A stretch of 64,000 bases of DNA from Streptomyces sp. NBC_00569 (GTDB lineage Bacteria; Actinomycetota; Actinomycetes; Streptomycetales; Streptomycetaceae): contig NZ_CP107783.1 in NCBI RefSeq assembly GCF_036345255.1, positions 4,327,501 to 4,391,500 on the forward strand. The letters are read 5' to 3'. The notes beneath the pieces were generated by a model that had not been told where the DNA came from, made no database searches, and saw only the letters and a program-made list of their open reading frames with translations. Numbering within the stretch: the first letter of the stretch is position 1; each line of letters begins with the position of its first letter. Below are positions 25,281 through 34,419 of the stretch, in pieces. The translations under genes and the position numbers were made by a program.

Positions 25281-25841
25281 CTACTGGCCCACCCTTCCGT
25301 CGATGCACTCGCGCAGCAGGTCGGCGTGGCCGCAGTGGCGGGCGTACTCCTCGACCCGGTGCACCAGCAGCTCCCGGACCGGGATCTCGACCTTCCCGAG
25401 ACGCTCGCCCAGATCCGCGTGCCCCGCGAGCGCGGCGTCGGTCGCGGCCTGCTCGCGTTCGAGATCGGCGTACGCCGCGTCGACCACGGCTTGTTCGGCG
25501 ACGGCGCCGTCGAAGTCCCCGTCACGCTTGCCGTACAGCTTCGGCAGCGGCTCACCATCGGTGATCCAGTTGAGCCAGTCCCGCTCCGCCTCGGCGAGAT
25601 GCCGGAGGAGGCCGAGCAGCGACATCGTCGACGGCGGCACCGACCGGCGGGCGAGCTGCTCCGGGTTAAGGCCCTCGCACTTCATCCGAAGGGTCAGGCG
25701 GTAGTCCGTCAGGAACGTCTGGAGTGTGGCCAGTTCGCCCTCCGCGCTGACGCCTTCGCTGCTGCGGGGGTCGTCGTCCGGGTCGGCCCACATGTCGGGG
25801 TAGACGCTCGCCTGGCTCCATCGTGCGGGTTGGTCAGTCAT
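25281..25841 (-). CDS. DinB family (DUF664) protein
   Basis: About 186 residues of helical bundle. GVSAEGELATLQTFLTDYR, MSLLGLLRHLAEAERDWLNW and RELLVHRVEEYARHCGHADL carry the three His residues (RHLAEAE, HRVEEY, HCGHAD) expected of the metal site in DinB/YfiT-like proteins, often thiol-dependent hydrolases or transferases. The start is ATG 25841 or ATG 25850; neither has a clear Shine-Dalgarno. The gene is tail-to-tail with the DUF397 gene, 10 nt apart. Confidence 0.85.
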   Translation of the reverse strand: MTDQPARWSQASVYPDMWADPDDDPRSSEGVSAEGELATLQTFLTDYRLTLRMKCEGLNPEQLARRSVPPSTMSLLGLLRHLAEAERDWLNWITDGEPLPKLYGKRDGDFDGAVAEQAVVDAAYADLEREQAATDAALAGHADLGERLGKVEIPVRELLVHRVEEYARHCGHADLLRECIDGRVGQ

Positions 25842-25890
25842 ACGTCGCATGGTTGTCGGCGGGGGCCGGGGGCGCCACTGATTTGCCGAG

Positions 25891-26805
25891 CTAGTCCTTG
25901 TCCTCGTAACTCTGGAACCAGTGGGTGTCGTAATAGCGGGCGACCGAGTGAGGGTGCGAACGCTCAGTGAGCATGCGGAAGATGAACTCGGCGGCCGTGC
26001 CGTCGAAGCGGGTCCAGGAATCCGGGATGTCCTCCGACGCCAGGACGGGCCAGCGGTCGGGGTCGTCGCCCTCGGTGAGCCAGTAGAACTGGTCCGCCTG
26101 CTCGGAGGACCCCCACTCCAGGAGTCCGCCGGGCGCCGGATGGATGCCGTACGGCTCCCACAGGCTCGTGCCCGAGTGGGCCGCGAACCCGGCCAGGTAC
26201 TCCGCGTGCTCCACGAGGTCCATGCCGAGGACGTCGGACTCGGGCAAGTAGAGGGTGAGGAAGCCGTCGAAGGCGCCGTATCCGAAGATCTCGGCGAGCT
26301 GCTTGAAGTCCGTGGGCAGCCGGGTGCCGAGCCGCGCCTCCACCGCATCCCAGTCGACCGTACGGGCCGCACCGGCCCACCCGGTCACGGCCACGACCCG
26401 CTCCACCCACGTGGCGTCGGCCGGCAGCCCCGCCACGACAGGCGCGGTCCGCTCGGCGACAAGGACGACGTGCTGAACGTCGCCGCCCACCCGGACCGTC
26501 CCGGCCCCTATCCACGAACCGGCGTGCGCCCAGGCCCGCATGTCGATCACTTCGGCGCCGAAGGGCGCGAGCAGGGGCAGCCCGGTCGTGGCGTCCGCGG
26601 TGGGATCGGCGAAGCCGCGCAGGGCGAGACTGCGGGACGCCCCGTACCGGCCGCTGATCCCGTCGACCACGCCGGCGAGGTCGAGTTCATCGGACAGGGC
26701 GACGCACACGTGCCCTGCGCCGTGCCCCTCCTCGCGGCACTTCAACGGCTCCGGGTCGCCGCCGACCAGCCGCGTGACGGCGTCGACCAGTTCGTCGCGC
26801 TCCAT
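25891..26805 (-). CDS. SMI1/KNR4 family protein, longer form
   Basis: About 304 residues. The first 140 residues are unassigned (GHVCVALSDELDLAGVVDG, APFGAEVIDMRAWAHAG). The C-terminal half is a SMI1/KNR4 domain: VDWDAVEARLGTRLPTDFKQ, LAEIFGYGAFDGFLTLYLP and LLEWGSSEQADQFYWLTEG. In bacteria this superfamily commonly serves as immunity to contact-dependent or polymorphic toxins. No toxin gene is adjacent, but a truncated secreted RTX gene and a second SMI1 protein are close by. ATG 26805 is preferred. Confidence 0.82.
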   Translation of the reverse strand: MERDELVDAVTRLVGGDPEPLKCREEGHGAGHVCVALSDELDLAGVVDGISGRYGASRSLALRGFADPTADATTGLPLLAPFGAEVIDMRAWAHAGSWIGAGTVRVGGDVQHVVLVAERTAPVVAGLPADATWVERVVAVTGWAGAARTVDWDAVEARLGTRLPTDFKQLAEIFGYGAFDGFLTLYLPESDVLGMDLVEHAEYLAGFAAHSGTSLWEPYGIHPAPGGLLEWGSSEQADQFYWLTEGDDPDRWPVLASEDIPDSWTRFDGTAAEFIFRMLTERSHPHSVARYYDTHWFQSYEDKD

Positions 26806-26925
26806 GAATTCCCCGCCTCCTGCGCCCAGCCGGCCCCCCTCCAGCCCGAGGAAGGCCCCGGTTCTACAACACGGCACCCCTCACACGCGAACAACGAAAC
26901 AAAGGGAACAGACCGAACGAACGAG

Positions 26926-27726
26926 GTGATCCGGACGCGCCGGCCGAGAACGAAGGCGGGCCGGAGTCTCGGCGACGACCGAGGACTGGTCCGCTACCAG
27001 GTCGCCGCCACGCCGCCGCCGACCGGCGTGGACCTGTCCGTGACGAAGACCGGACCGGCCACCGTCAGCCTGGGCGATCAGGCCACGTACACCGTGACGG
27101 TGACCAACAAGAGCACCACCACGGCGGCCACTGGCATCACCCTGTCGGACACGCTCACCGGACCCGGCACCGTGCTGTCGGCCACGCCCGGTCAGGGCAC
27201 CTGCACCATCACGTCCACCAGCGCCAACTGCGCGCTCGGCTCCCTCGCCGCGGGTGCCTCGACCACGGTGAAGGTGGTCGCCGAACCCCGGGCCACCGGC
27301 ACCCTGTCCGACAAGGCGACGGTCACCGCCACGCAGACCGACCCGGTACCCGCCAACAACTCCGCGACGGCGACCAGCACGGTGAACAACGCGCACGGCT
27401 GCACGATCACCGGCACCAGCGGCGCCGACACCCTCACGGGTGGCTGGGGGAACGACGTGATCTGCGCCCTGAGCGGCAACGACACCGTCCGGGCGAGCTA
27501 CGGCAGCGACACCGTCTACGGCGGCCCCGGAAACGACAACATCGACGGCGGATTCGACAACGACACCCTGATCGGTGGCCCCGGAAACGACACCCTGACC
27601 GGCTACTTCGGCAACGACCGGCTCGACACGGTCGACAACGTCTCCGGCAACGACACCGCCAACGGCGGCCTCGGCACCGACACCTGCACGACCGACCCCG
27701 GCGACGGACGCGTGAGCTGCCCGTAG
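26926..27726 (+). pseudogene. 5'-truncated DUF11/RTX calcium-binding protein
   Basis: About 266 readable codons with no signal peptide. The sequence DDRGLVRYQVAATPP looks like the end of a delta-60-type repeat region; it is followed by a DUF11 beta-sandwich (DLSVTKTGPATVSLGDQATY, PANNSATATSTV) and four or more RTX nonapeptides (SGADTLTGGWGNDVI, GGPGNDNIDGG, GGPGNDTLTG). Intact family members are exported and have long N-terminal repeats, so the 5' half seems lost. A GTG at 26926 is in frame but poorly placed for translation. A strong terminator follows at 27746. Confidence 0.65.
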
Positions 27727-27745
27727 CACCGGCCTTAACCCTGCT

Positions 27746-27785
27746 GAACAGCGATCGCCCAGGAACCTGGAGGCGATCGCTGTTC
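27746..27785 (+). terminator. 14-bp perfect terminator hairpin
   Basis: GAACAGCGATCGCC (27746-27759) pairs with GGCGATCGCTGTTC (27772-27785); the loop contains a further CAGG/CCTG pairing. It follows the RTX remnant by 20 nt and is symmetric enough to serve the convergent SMI1 gene ending at 27812. Confidence 0.85.
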
Positions 27786-27811
27786 ACATGTGCCTGTGGA
27801 TCAGCTGCCGA

Positions 27812-28354
27812 TCAGTCGATGCGGTCGCTCAGGCCCAGCACCTGCGGACTGTCACCGGAAAAGCTCCCGGGCATGCCCGGCACGTCGATGGTGTGCCCGT
27901 ACACGCCAGCCAAAAACTCGACGACACCGACAGGGAATTCGTTCCAGTCCCCGTTGTCCGTACGGACGACCACCGGCCACGCGTCCGGGCCCGCAGGGCT
28001 CGTCTTCCAGTAGAAGACGTCCCCGCAGTTGGACGTCGCCCAGGAGATCAGACCGCCCGGCTGCGGGAACGGGGCGTAGTCCTCCATGTCCTCCATCTCG
28101 TACCAGTCCTGAAGGATCTCGTCGTCCCTGGCGTCGGACGCCCAGGACACCTCGGCGCCGGGCCGGGGAACGAACACGCTCAGGAAGTCGCCGACGACCA
28201 GGATCGGATACGCCTCCGCCAGAGAGCGGAAGTCGGAGGGCAGCGCCGTCCCGAGGGTTGCCTCAAGGACAGCCCAGTCCACGTTGCGCCCTCCGGGCAC
28301 TCGCCACCGTGTCATCGCCGGAAGCGCGGCCTCCAGCTCTTCGACCGTCAGCAT
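27812..28354 (-). CDS. SMI1/KNR4 family protein, short form
   Basis: 180 residues, the size of a stand-alone SMI1/KNR4 immunity domain. Motifs are LEATLGTALPSDFRSLAEAY, VVGDFLSVFVP, FPQPGGLISWATSNCGDVFY and PDAWPVVVRTDNGDWNEFPV. It is only distantly like the SMI1 domain of the 25891 gene, so the two are not a recent duplication. No toxin neighbour is seen; it could be an orphan immunity gene. ATG 28354 is the start used. Confidence 0.85.
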   Translation of the reverse strand: MLTVEELEAALPAMTRWRVPGGRNVDWAVLEATLGTALPSDFRSLAEAYPILVVGDFLSVFVPRPGAEVSWASDARDDEILQDWYEMEDMEDYAPFPQPGGLISWATSNCGDVFYWKTSPAGPDAWPVVVRTDNGDWNEFPVGVVEFLAGVYGHTIDVPGMPGSFSGDSPQVLGLSDRID

Positions 28355-28435
28355 GTCGTCCGCCCGTCCCTACTGTTCTGGACCACCGCGCCCGGATCCC
28401 CCGCGGGGAACGGCATCAGCGGCCGACTCGCCAGG

Positions 28436-28452
28436 TGATGTGCAGCACATCA
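28436..28452. promoter_or_regulatory. 17-bp palindrome upstream of amidase
   Basis: TGATGTGC and GCACATCA flank a central A, giving a perfect inverted repeat 109 nt before the amidase start. It has the look of a dimeric regulator operator. The regulator is unknown. Confidence 0.45.
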
Positions 28453-28499
28453 GGGCAACCAGTGACGTTTGTCGTTGGTCAACCGCTGAATAGAACGCT

Positions 28500-28514
28500 A
28501 CCCGTGTGACGGGT
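28500..28514. promoter_or_regulatory. 15-bp dyad ACCCGT-GTG-ACGGGT in amidase leader
   Basis: Perfect 6-bp arms around GTG, 46 nt before the amidase start. Upstream, TTGTCG and TAGAAC (16-nt spacing) form a weak promoter candidate, which would put this dyad at about the transcription start. Confidence 0.35.
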
Positions 28515-28560
28515 GAGGCATTTGTGAACATTCTCTGAACTTCTTCAAGGGGTGGGGCAA

Positions 28561-31311
28561 TTGGGGCCGCGAAATTCGCGTGCGCGCAGATCTCATGCGT
28601 ACAAACCGCTGAGTCTCAAGCGCAGGGCCTGGGTGACGATGGGTGCCGTCGTCCTCGGCGGCGCGGGCGTGGTGACGTACGCCGTCGCCAGCCCTGAGGC
28701 GACCGGTGGCTCCGGCCCCTCGGCGACGACTCCGCGACCGGTCAAGGTGCGCTCCGCCGAACTGAAGGCCGACGGCAGCACCAAGCGGGAGCTTCCGCGC
28801 ACCGGCACGGAGCCGTTCTCGCTGGTCGGAGTGACCTGGGACAAGCAGAGCGCCGAGCTCAAGGGCACCGCCCAGGTCCGCACGCGCAGCAGCGTGACCG
28901 GGAAGTGGACCGACTGGGTGTCCGTGAACACGGACTCGCACCTGCCCGACCCCGACACCGCCGAGAGCAAGAACGGCGTGCGGGGCATGTCCGAGTCCCG
29001 ATGGGTCGGGCCCTCGGACGGCGTCGAGGCGCGTGTGGTCGCCGCCGACGGGTCGTCGACCGCACTGCCCAAGGGGCTCACCCTGGCGATGGTCGACCCG
29101 GGTGTCACCTCCAAGGAGGCCAAGGAAGCGAAGGCGGCCAAGGCATCCGGTGGGCCGCAGAACGCGGCGTACACCACGGACCTCGCCGACGAGTCCCCCT
29201 CGCCGTCTCCCTCGGACTCCGCCTCGGACTCCGCCCCTCAGAGCCCCTCGCCGTCGGCGTCGCCCAGTGACTCGGCTCCGGCCGGCTCCCCGAGCCCGTC
29301 GGACTCCGCCTCGGAGAGCGCGAGCCCCAGCCCCTCGCCGACGCCCACCAAGCCCCCGGCCCCGCCCTCCACGGTGAAGCAGCCGCCGATCATCATGCGG
29401 TCGGAGTGGAAGCCGGACACCTCTCTCGCGGTCAACTACAGCCCGCCCGAGTACATCGACAAGATCCAGGCCGCGTTCATCCACCACACCGTGGACGCGA
29501 ACGACTACAGCTGCGCCGACTCGGCCAAGCTGATCCGCGCCGACTACGCGTACCACGTGAAGCCGGCGCCGGACGGCAACGGGTGGAAGGACATCGGCTA
29601 CAACTTCCTGGTCGACAAGTGCGGCCAGATCTTCGAGGGCCGCGAGGGCGGCATCGACGAGCCCGTCTTCGGCGCGCACACGTACGGATTCAACTCGTAC
29701 TCGACCGGTATCGCGATCCTCGGCAACTTCGTGGACTCCAAGCCCTCGCGGGCCGCGATGGAGTCCGCCGCGCGCGTCGCCGCGTACAAGCTCGGACAGT
29801 ACGGCGTCGACCCGAACGGCTCGGTGAGCCTCGTCGCCGCCGGTGACACCGGCGTGTACAAGAACGGCCAGACCGCGACCCTGCGGACCATCTCCGGCCA
29901 CCAGGACGCGTACGCCACCGAGTGCCCGGGCAAGCAGCTCGAGGACCGGCTCGGCACGATCCGCTCCTTCGCCGCCGGCGCTGGCCGCAGCTCCGCCATC
30001 CCGACCGCCGACGTGAACCGCGACGGCATCAGCGACCTCGTCGCCGGCGTGCCCGCCGGCTCCAGCGGCGGCCGCGTCGTCGTCGTGCCGGGCGGCGCGA
30101 GCGGCCCCGACAGCGCCAAGAAGATCTCGCTCACGCAGTCCAGCCCGGGCGTGCCCGGCGCCGGTGAGACCGGCGACCAGTGGGGCGCCGCCGTGGCCAC
30201 CGGCGACATCAACGGCGACGGCTACGCCGACCTCGCGATCGGCCAGCCCGGCGAGGACGACACCTCCTTGCACGCCGACCGCGGCGCCGTCACCATCCTG
30301 TACGGCCCCGCCTTCACCACCGGCGCGCAGATGAACCTCGACGAGGGCTTCTACGCCAACGGCGCCAAGTACGGCTCCGCCGTGGCGGTCGGCGACTTCA
30401 ACGCCGACGGCAAGGCGGACGTCTTCGCGTCCTCCACCGGCACCGGCGGAACCTGGACCGCGCGCTACGCCGAGGGCCAGGAGTCCAGCTCCAACATCAC
30501 CAGTGGTGACACGGCCCTCTCCTACGAGGACGCCACCAGCGGCGACTTCAACAAGGACGGCTACGCGGACGTCGCGCTCAACTACCGCGACTCGACGTCC
30601 ATCGGCCGGGTCGTCTGGTTCAAGGGCGGCAGGAACGGCCTCACCAAGGCCGGCACCCTCACCGTGAAGGGCGGCCGCGCCGTCGCCGCCGGCGACATCG
30701 ACGGCAACGGCGTCGACGACATCGTCATCGGCCAGCCCTACACCGCCGAGTCCGGCGCGTACGCGGGCGGCCAGGTCACCGCCGTCTACGGCACCGCGGG
30801 CACGGGCCTCACCGCCACCGGCGCCAAGGTCATCCACCAGGCCACCTCCGGCGTCCCCGGCGCCGCCGAGTCCGGCGACGCCCTGGGCGCGTCCGTCTCG
30901 GTCGGCGACTACAACGCCGACGGCTACGCGGACGTCCTGGCCGGCGCCCCGAACGAGGACATCACCCGCACCAGCAACCGTTCCAACGCGGGTACGTCCC
31001 TGCTGTTCAAGGGCTCGGCGACCGGCCTCACCGGCACCGGCTCCCTCGCGATCTCACAGGACGAGCCCGGCGTCCCCGGCTCGACGGAGACCGACGACAA
31101 CCTGGGCTCCGCCGTCTCGCTCACCGACCTGACCGGCTTCGGCCGCGCGGACCTGGTGATCGGCGCCGCGGGCGAGGACGCCGGCAACGGCACGCTCCTG
31201 TACGTCCCGAGCAACAGCACGGGGCTCGGCCTGTCGACGTCCAAGTACTACGGACTGACGCAGCTCGGCACCGCGACGGGCAACCACCTGGGCACCACGC
31301 TGGCCCCGTAG
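28561..31311 (+). CDS. Secreted N-acetylmuramoyl-L-alanine amidase (PGRP) with FG-GAP propeller
   Basis: About 916 residues. A basic N-terminus and hydrophobic segment (AWVTMGAVVLGGAGVVTYAV) form a signal/anchor. A beta-rich region and a Ser/Pro linker follow; then an Amidase_2/PGRP domain near residues 280-475 with FIHHTVDANDYSC, GYNFLVDKCGQIFEGREGG and GHQDAYATECPG, carrying the zinc ligands. The last 430 residues hold seven FG-GAP/VCBS repeats (DVNRDGISDLVAG, DINGDGYADLAIG, DFNADGKADVF and so on), a calcium-binding propeller. It should cleave peptidoglycan stem peptides outside the cell. TTG 28561 is chosen because AAGGGG lies 8 nt upstream; a GTG at 28552 overlaps that site. Confidence 0.92.
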   Translation: MGPRNSRARRSHAYKPLSLKRRAWVTMGAVVLGGAGVVTYAVASPEATGGSGPSATTPRPVKVRSAELKADGSTKRELPRTGTEPFSLVGVTWDKQSAELKGTAQVRTRSSVTGKWTDWVSVNTDSHLPDPDTAESKNGVRGMSESRWVGPSDGVEARVVAADGSSTALPKGLTLAMVDPGVTSKEAKEAKAAKASGGPQNAAYTTDLADESPSPSPSDSASDSAPQSPSPSASPSDSAPAGSPSPSDSASESASPSPSPTPTKPPAPPSTVKQPPIIMRSEWKPDTSLAVNYSPPEYIDKIQAAFIHHTVDANDYSCADSAKLIRADYAYHVKPAPDGNGWKDIGYNFLVDKCGQIFEGREGGIDEPVFGAHTYGFNSYSTGIAILGNFVDSKPSRAAMESAARVAAYKLGQYGVDPNGSVSLVAAGDTGVYKNGQTATLRTISGHQDAYATECPGKQLEDRLGTIRSFAAGAGRSSAIPTADVNRDGISDLVAGVPAGSSGGRVVVVPGGASGPDSAKKISLTQSSPGVPGAGETGDQWGAAVATGDINGDGYADLAIGQPGEDDTSLHADRGAVTILYGPAFTTGAQMNLDEGFYANGAKYGSAVAVGDFNADGKADVFASSTGTGGTWTARYAEGQESSSNITSGDTALSYEDATSGDFNKDGYADVALNYRDSTSIGRVVWFKGGRNGLTKAGTLTVKGGRAVAAGDIDGNGVDDIVIGQPYTAESGAYAGGQVTAVYGTAGTGLTATGAKVIHQATSGVPGAAESGDALGASVSVGDYNADGYADVLAGAPNEDITRTSNRSNAGTSLLFKGSATGLTGTGSLAISQDEPGVPGSTETDDNLGSAVSLTDLTGFGRADLVIGAAGEDAGNGTLLYVPSNSTGLGLSTSKYYGLTQLGTATGNHLGTTLAP

Positions 31312-31326
31312 CCGTACCCACACGAT

Positions 31327-31372
31327 CTCTCGCCGCGTGGCTCCCGACACTCCGGGAACCGCGCGGCGAGAG
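31327..31372 (+). terminator. 11-bp terminator hairpin after amidase
   Basis: CTCTCGCCGCG (31327-31337) pairs with CGCGGCGAGAG (31362-31372), with an inner CCC/GGG pairing. It is 15 nt after the stop. The rest of 31373-31592 contains no supported gene. Confidence 0.8.
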
Positions 31373-31592
31373 CCGTTTCGGCCCCGGCAACCCGCTCTGC
31401 CTCGGCAGCCCTGCCGGCCCTGTCTGCTTTGTGCCTGTACTTGCGCCGCCGTGCCCGGATGGGTTACTCACTACCTTCCACGGAAGCGGACCCGACCGCG
31501 GGAGGGGGCGGCCGGGCCCGGTTCCGTCCGGGTCCGTTCAGGTCCGTGACGTCGGAGCCGCTCGTCGGATCCGTGGCGTCGGAGCGGTGTGC

Positions 31593-32356
31593 TCAGACTC
31601 CGGCGGCGTTCTCCTCGAACGACACCGCCACGAGCCGGTCGCTGAACCGCTCGGGGTTCTTGACCCCCGCGACCAGGGCGCGCTGCGCGGGGACCGCCTT
31701 GTCGGTGAGCGTGACCGCGACCACGGGACAGTCCTCGATCCGGTTGGTGAACCTGGGTGCGCACTGGCCGATGTCCGCCCGCGTGTGGCCCGGGCAGACG
31801 GCCCGTTCGGGCAGTTCGATCTCCAGATCCAGGTTCCCGATGTCCGTGAAGCGGTAGGCGCCCGAAGTCGGCGGGACAGGCCGCTGCTTCGCCCCCTTCG
31901 TCACGTTCGCCGTCAGCCCGCGCGCCGACGCGATGCGCCCCTCACCGTGCGGCCCGTACACGTCGACCGTGATGCGCCGCTCGCCCACCGGCGCGGTCAG
32001 CGTCAGCGGCCGCGGTCCCGGGTCGATGACCGCGCTGACCGTGAAGGCGGCCGGCCCGTCGAAGCGCGGGCCCGAACTCGAGTACCCGTAAGAGGTGAGT
32101 ACGAGCGCGGGCGCGGGCGCACGCTCGCCCTCACCGCGTGGCGCGGGCCTCGCAGCCCCTGGCGCACCGCACCGGGACAGCGCCGCCGTACCGCCATGGG
32201 GCAGCGCGACGTCCTTCGCACCCCCGGTACGACGTAGAGCCGGCCCGTCGGATCGTCCGGCATGCCCCGGTGCGCGGCCAGCGCGACGAGTGCCGCCGCC
32301 ACCGGCAGCGCGACCGCCGCCCAAGCCCGCGGGGAGGGCCCGGAGACTCCGTGCAT
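31593..32356 (-). pseudogene. Frameshifted membrane-anchored hypothetical protein
   Basis: ATG 32356 overlaps the upstream stop (TGATG). The first frame encodes a TM segment (WAAVALPVAAALVALAAHRG) and PTGRLYVVPG. At a run of five C on the plus strand (32221-32225) the coding pattern moves to another frame, reading GAKDVALPHGGTAALS and on to LVLTSYGYSSSGPRFDGPAA, ITVDVYGPHGEGR, YRFTDIGNLDLEIELP and LVAVSFEENAAGV before the stop at 31593. One extra C would restore a continuous gene of about 254 codons. This may be a real mutation or a homopolymer sequencing error. Function unknown; likely exported beta-rich domain. Confidence 0.75.
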
Positions 32357-32913
32357 CAGACGCGGCCCCGCGCCCGCCGCGACACGGCTGCCCGCAGGAT
32401 GCGCCGGCCTTCCGTCGACACGTCGAGCGCCTGCCGCAGGCCGCCCGCGCCCCGGCCCGCGAGCAGCTCAAGGATCCTGACCTGACGCCGCAGTTCGGCC
32501 GCCACCAGCGGGGACATGCCGTCCGTGCGGCCCTCGCGCCGGGACCGTACCGAGCCCGCACCGTCCTCCATCGTGTCCAGCATGCGGTGGATCTGGAGCG
32601 CGCCGACCGAGCAGGCGTCGGCCCACTCGCGCAGCGCGGACGCCGACGGGGTGCCCGGCACGGCGGCCAGCATGCGCCGGGCGAGCACGGACGCCTCGTC
32701 CTCGTCGTCGTCCGGCCCGGCCGGGAACGCGGCCCGCGCCTGCGCCAGGCATTCGCCCCACCCAGGGCCGCCCTCGGCGAGGCTTCCCCACAGCGGGCGC
32801 AGCGCCTCGTCGTCCCCGCCGCCCAGCAGCGGCACGCAACGGTCGAGGCAGGCGAGACCGCTGGCCGCGAGACCCCGCTCGTCGGCCTGCGCGATCAGCT
32901 CCACCAGGCTCAT
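32356..32913 (-). CDS. Hypothetical helical protein, coupled to membrane-anchored gene
   Basis: About 185 residues, not recognised. It reads MSLVELIAQADERGLAASG, CLDRCVPLLGGGDDEALRP, EASVLARRMLAAVP and GALQIHRMLDTMEDG, and ends in a basic helix RRILRAAVSRRARGRV. The stop overlaps the next ATG (TGATG), so the two are probably co-translated. ATG 32913 is favoured; an ATG at 32937 adds eight residues. Confidence 0.6.
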   Translation of the reverse strand: MSLVELIAQADERGLAASGLACLDRCVPLLGGGDDEALRPLWGSLAEGGPGWGECLAQARAAFPAGPDDDEDEASVLARRMLAAVPGTPSASALREWADACSVGALQIHRMLDTMEDGAGSVRSRREGRTDGMSPLVAAELRRQVRILELLAGRGAGGLRQALDVSTEGRRILRAAVSRRARGRV

Positions 32914-32987
32914 GACGTACGCCCTTTCCCTGCCCACCCGGCATTTCGTCCCTACTGGGCTCTACTGCGTGCCGGGGCGCAGGAACG

Positions 32988-33497
32988 TCACAGCGGCGCG
33001 ACGCCGAGCCGGTCCAGGAAGCGGAAGAAGAGCGGCTCGGCGAACGGGTCGGGGTCCTGACCCAGGACGTCGGCGAGCGGACCCTGCTCGACGGTGCGGC
33101 CGCACTCCTGTGCCCACGCGACCGCGCGCCGGGCGGCGTCCGCGGGCTCCAGGAAGTAGTCCTCCAGGGTCAGTTCGTCAGCGGAGAGATATCCGGCCAT
33201 GACGTCGCGCGCCAGACACGTGGTCCACGCGCCGCTCTCCGGCGCGGCCGCCTCGATGACGACGCAGTCGCTGTCCATGACGTAGCCGAACAGGGCGGGC
33301 GCGCCGGTCTCGGCGGCCAGCGCGTTCATGCTGCCGACGTCGTGGCGCCGCTCCCCGCCGTCCGGGCACTCCCAGACCTGCCAGCCGTCGGCCCGCCGCT
33401 CCAGGAGCGTGAGCGCGTCGCGGGCTCCGCCCAGCGCGTCGAGCTCGGCGAGCGGCCGCTCGCTCCTCGCCACGACGTAATAGCCCCAGTAACCCAT
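32988..33497 (-). CDS. Hypothetical cytoplasmic protein
   Basis: 169 residues starting MGYWGYYVVARSERPLAELD. Other stretches are LLERRADGWQVWECPDGGE, PALFGYVMDSDCVVIEAAAP and DVLGQDPDPFAEPLFFRFLD. No catalytic motif is seen. The GGGGGGAC before ATG 33497 and clean codon use support a real gene. I have the impression that Streptomyces genomes carry close relatives, but no function is known to me. Confidence 0.75.
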   Translation of the reverse strand: MGYWGYYVVARSERPLAELDALGGARDALTLLERRADGWQVWECPDGGERRHDVGSMNALAAETGAPALFGYVMDSDCVVIEAAAPESGAWTTCLARDVMAGYLSADELTLEDYFLEPADAARRAVAWAQECGRTVEQGPLADVLGQDPDPFAEPLFFRFLDRLGVAPL

Positions 33498-33598
33498 GCC
33501 GGTGTCCCCCCGGTGCCTTCGAAAGCGGCTGATCTCGGCTCGGGCCGAATACACCACAGCCTTACGTGGCTCCGCCACCGAAAACGCGGATCCGGCGA

Positions 33599-34303
33599 TT
33601 ACGCCAGACCGTCGCCGAGGGGTGCCTGCATCGGCGCGGGCCCGCCGAGGGCCTTCTCGTTCTGCATGCGGGTCAGGGAGCGGACGAACATGATGGCGGC
33701 GACGGCGGCAGCGACGTCGAGCGCGTCGGAGAGCATCAGCATCTCCGTGGCCGTCTTGATCTCGCCGATGCGTTCGGCCTTGTCGTACTGGCTGCCCGCG
33801 AAACGGCCGATGACATTGCCCAGCAGCCACAGCGACCACCAGCGGTTGATGACGGCGTGCGAGTCCTTCCGCGGGATCAGGCCCACCTCGGGAAGGCTTG
33901 CGTCCCAGGTATCGGTGGCGACCTGGCGCGGCGCCCACAGGTTCACGAAGGGCACGAACCATCCCCAGGAGGCCCAGCCGCGCGACCTGCTGTGCCCGTC
34001 GGGCCGGAACACCTCGGCGTTGATGCGCACCCGCCGGAACCACACGATGAAGACGACCGCGGTCGCCGCCATCGCACAGAGCTGCGCGATGCCGGCCGCC
34101 GCGTACAGCGAGTCGATGCGGTCGGCGTCCGCCTCACTGCCCGCCGAGAAGTGCCCGGCCACGAAGTCGGCAGCAAGGCTGCGCTGCTCGAAGCCCACCC
34201 ACAGTGCGAACAGGTCGATCGCGATCGTCACCCCCAACAGGACGACGACAGCCATCGAGACGCCGACCGGCGACTTGAGCACAGCAAAACTACTTTTGGA
34301 CAT
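33599..34303 (-). CDS. DUF4328 domain membrane protein
   Basis: 234 residues with four predicted TM segments: VSMAVVVLLGVTIAIDLFAL, IAQLCAMAATAVVFIVWF, INRWWSLWLLGNVIGRFA and ALDVAAAVAAIMFVRSLT. The middle has the DUF4328 signature RVRINAEVFRPDGHSRSRGW and WFVPFVNLWAPRQVATD. Function unknown. It stands alone between two unrelated genes on the same strand. Confidence 0.88.
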   Translation of the reverse strand: MSKSSFAVLKSPVGVSMAVVVLLGVTIAIDLFALWVGFEQRSLAADFVAGHFSAGSEADADRIDSLYAAAGIAQLCAMAATAVVFIVWFRRVRINAEVFRPDGHSRSRGWASWGWFVPFVNLWAPRQVATDTWDASLPEVGLIPRKDSHAVINRWWSLWLLGNVIGRFAGSQYDKAERIGEIKTATEMLMLSDALDVAAAVAAIMFVRSLTRMQNEKALGGPAPMQAPLGDGLA

Positions 34304-34419
34304 GATGGACCCCCCACGGGTTCACGGTGAGCCGGTCGCGCGCCTCTCCCCAGAGCGCGTCGATCACCGGCCAGCGGAACATACGGTTCAGGCCACCGCG
34401 CTGTCCACTGCTTAGCCGC

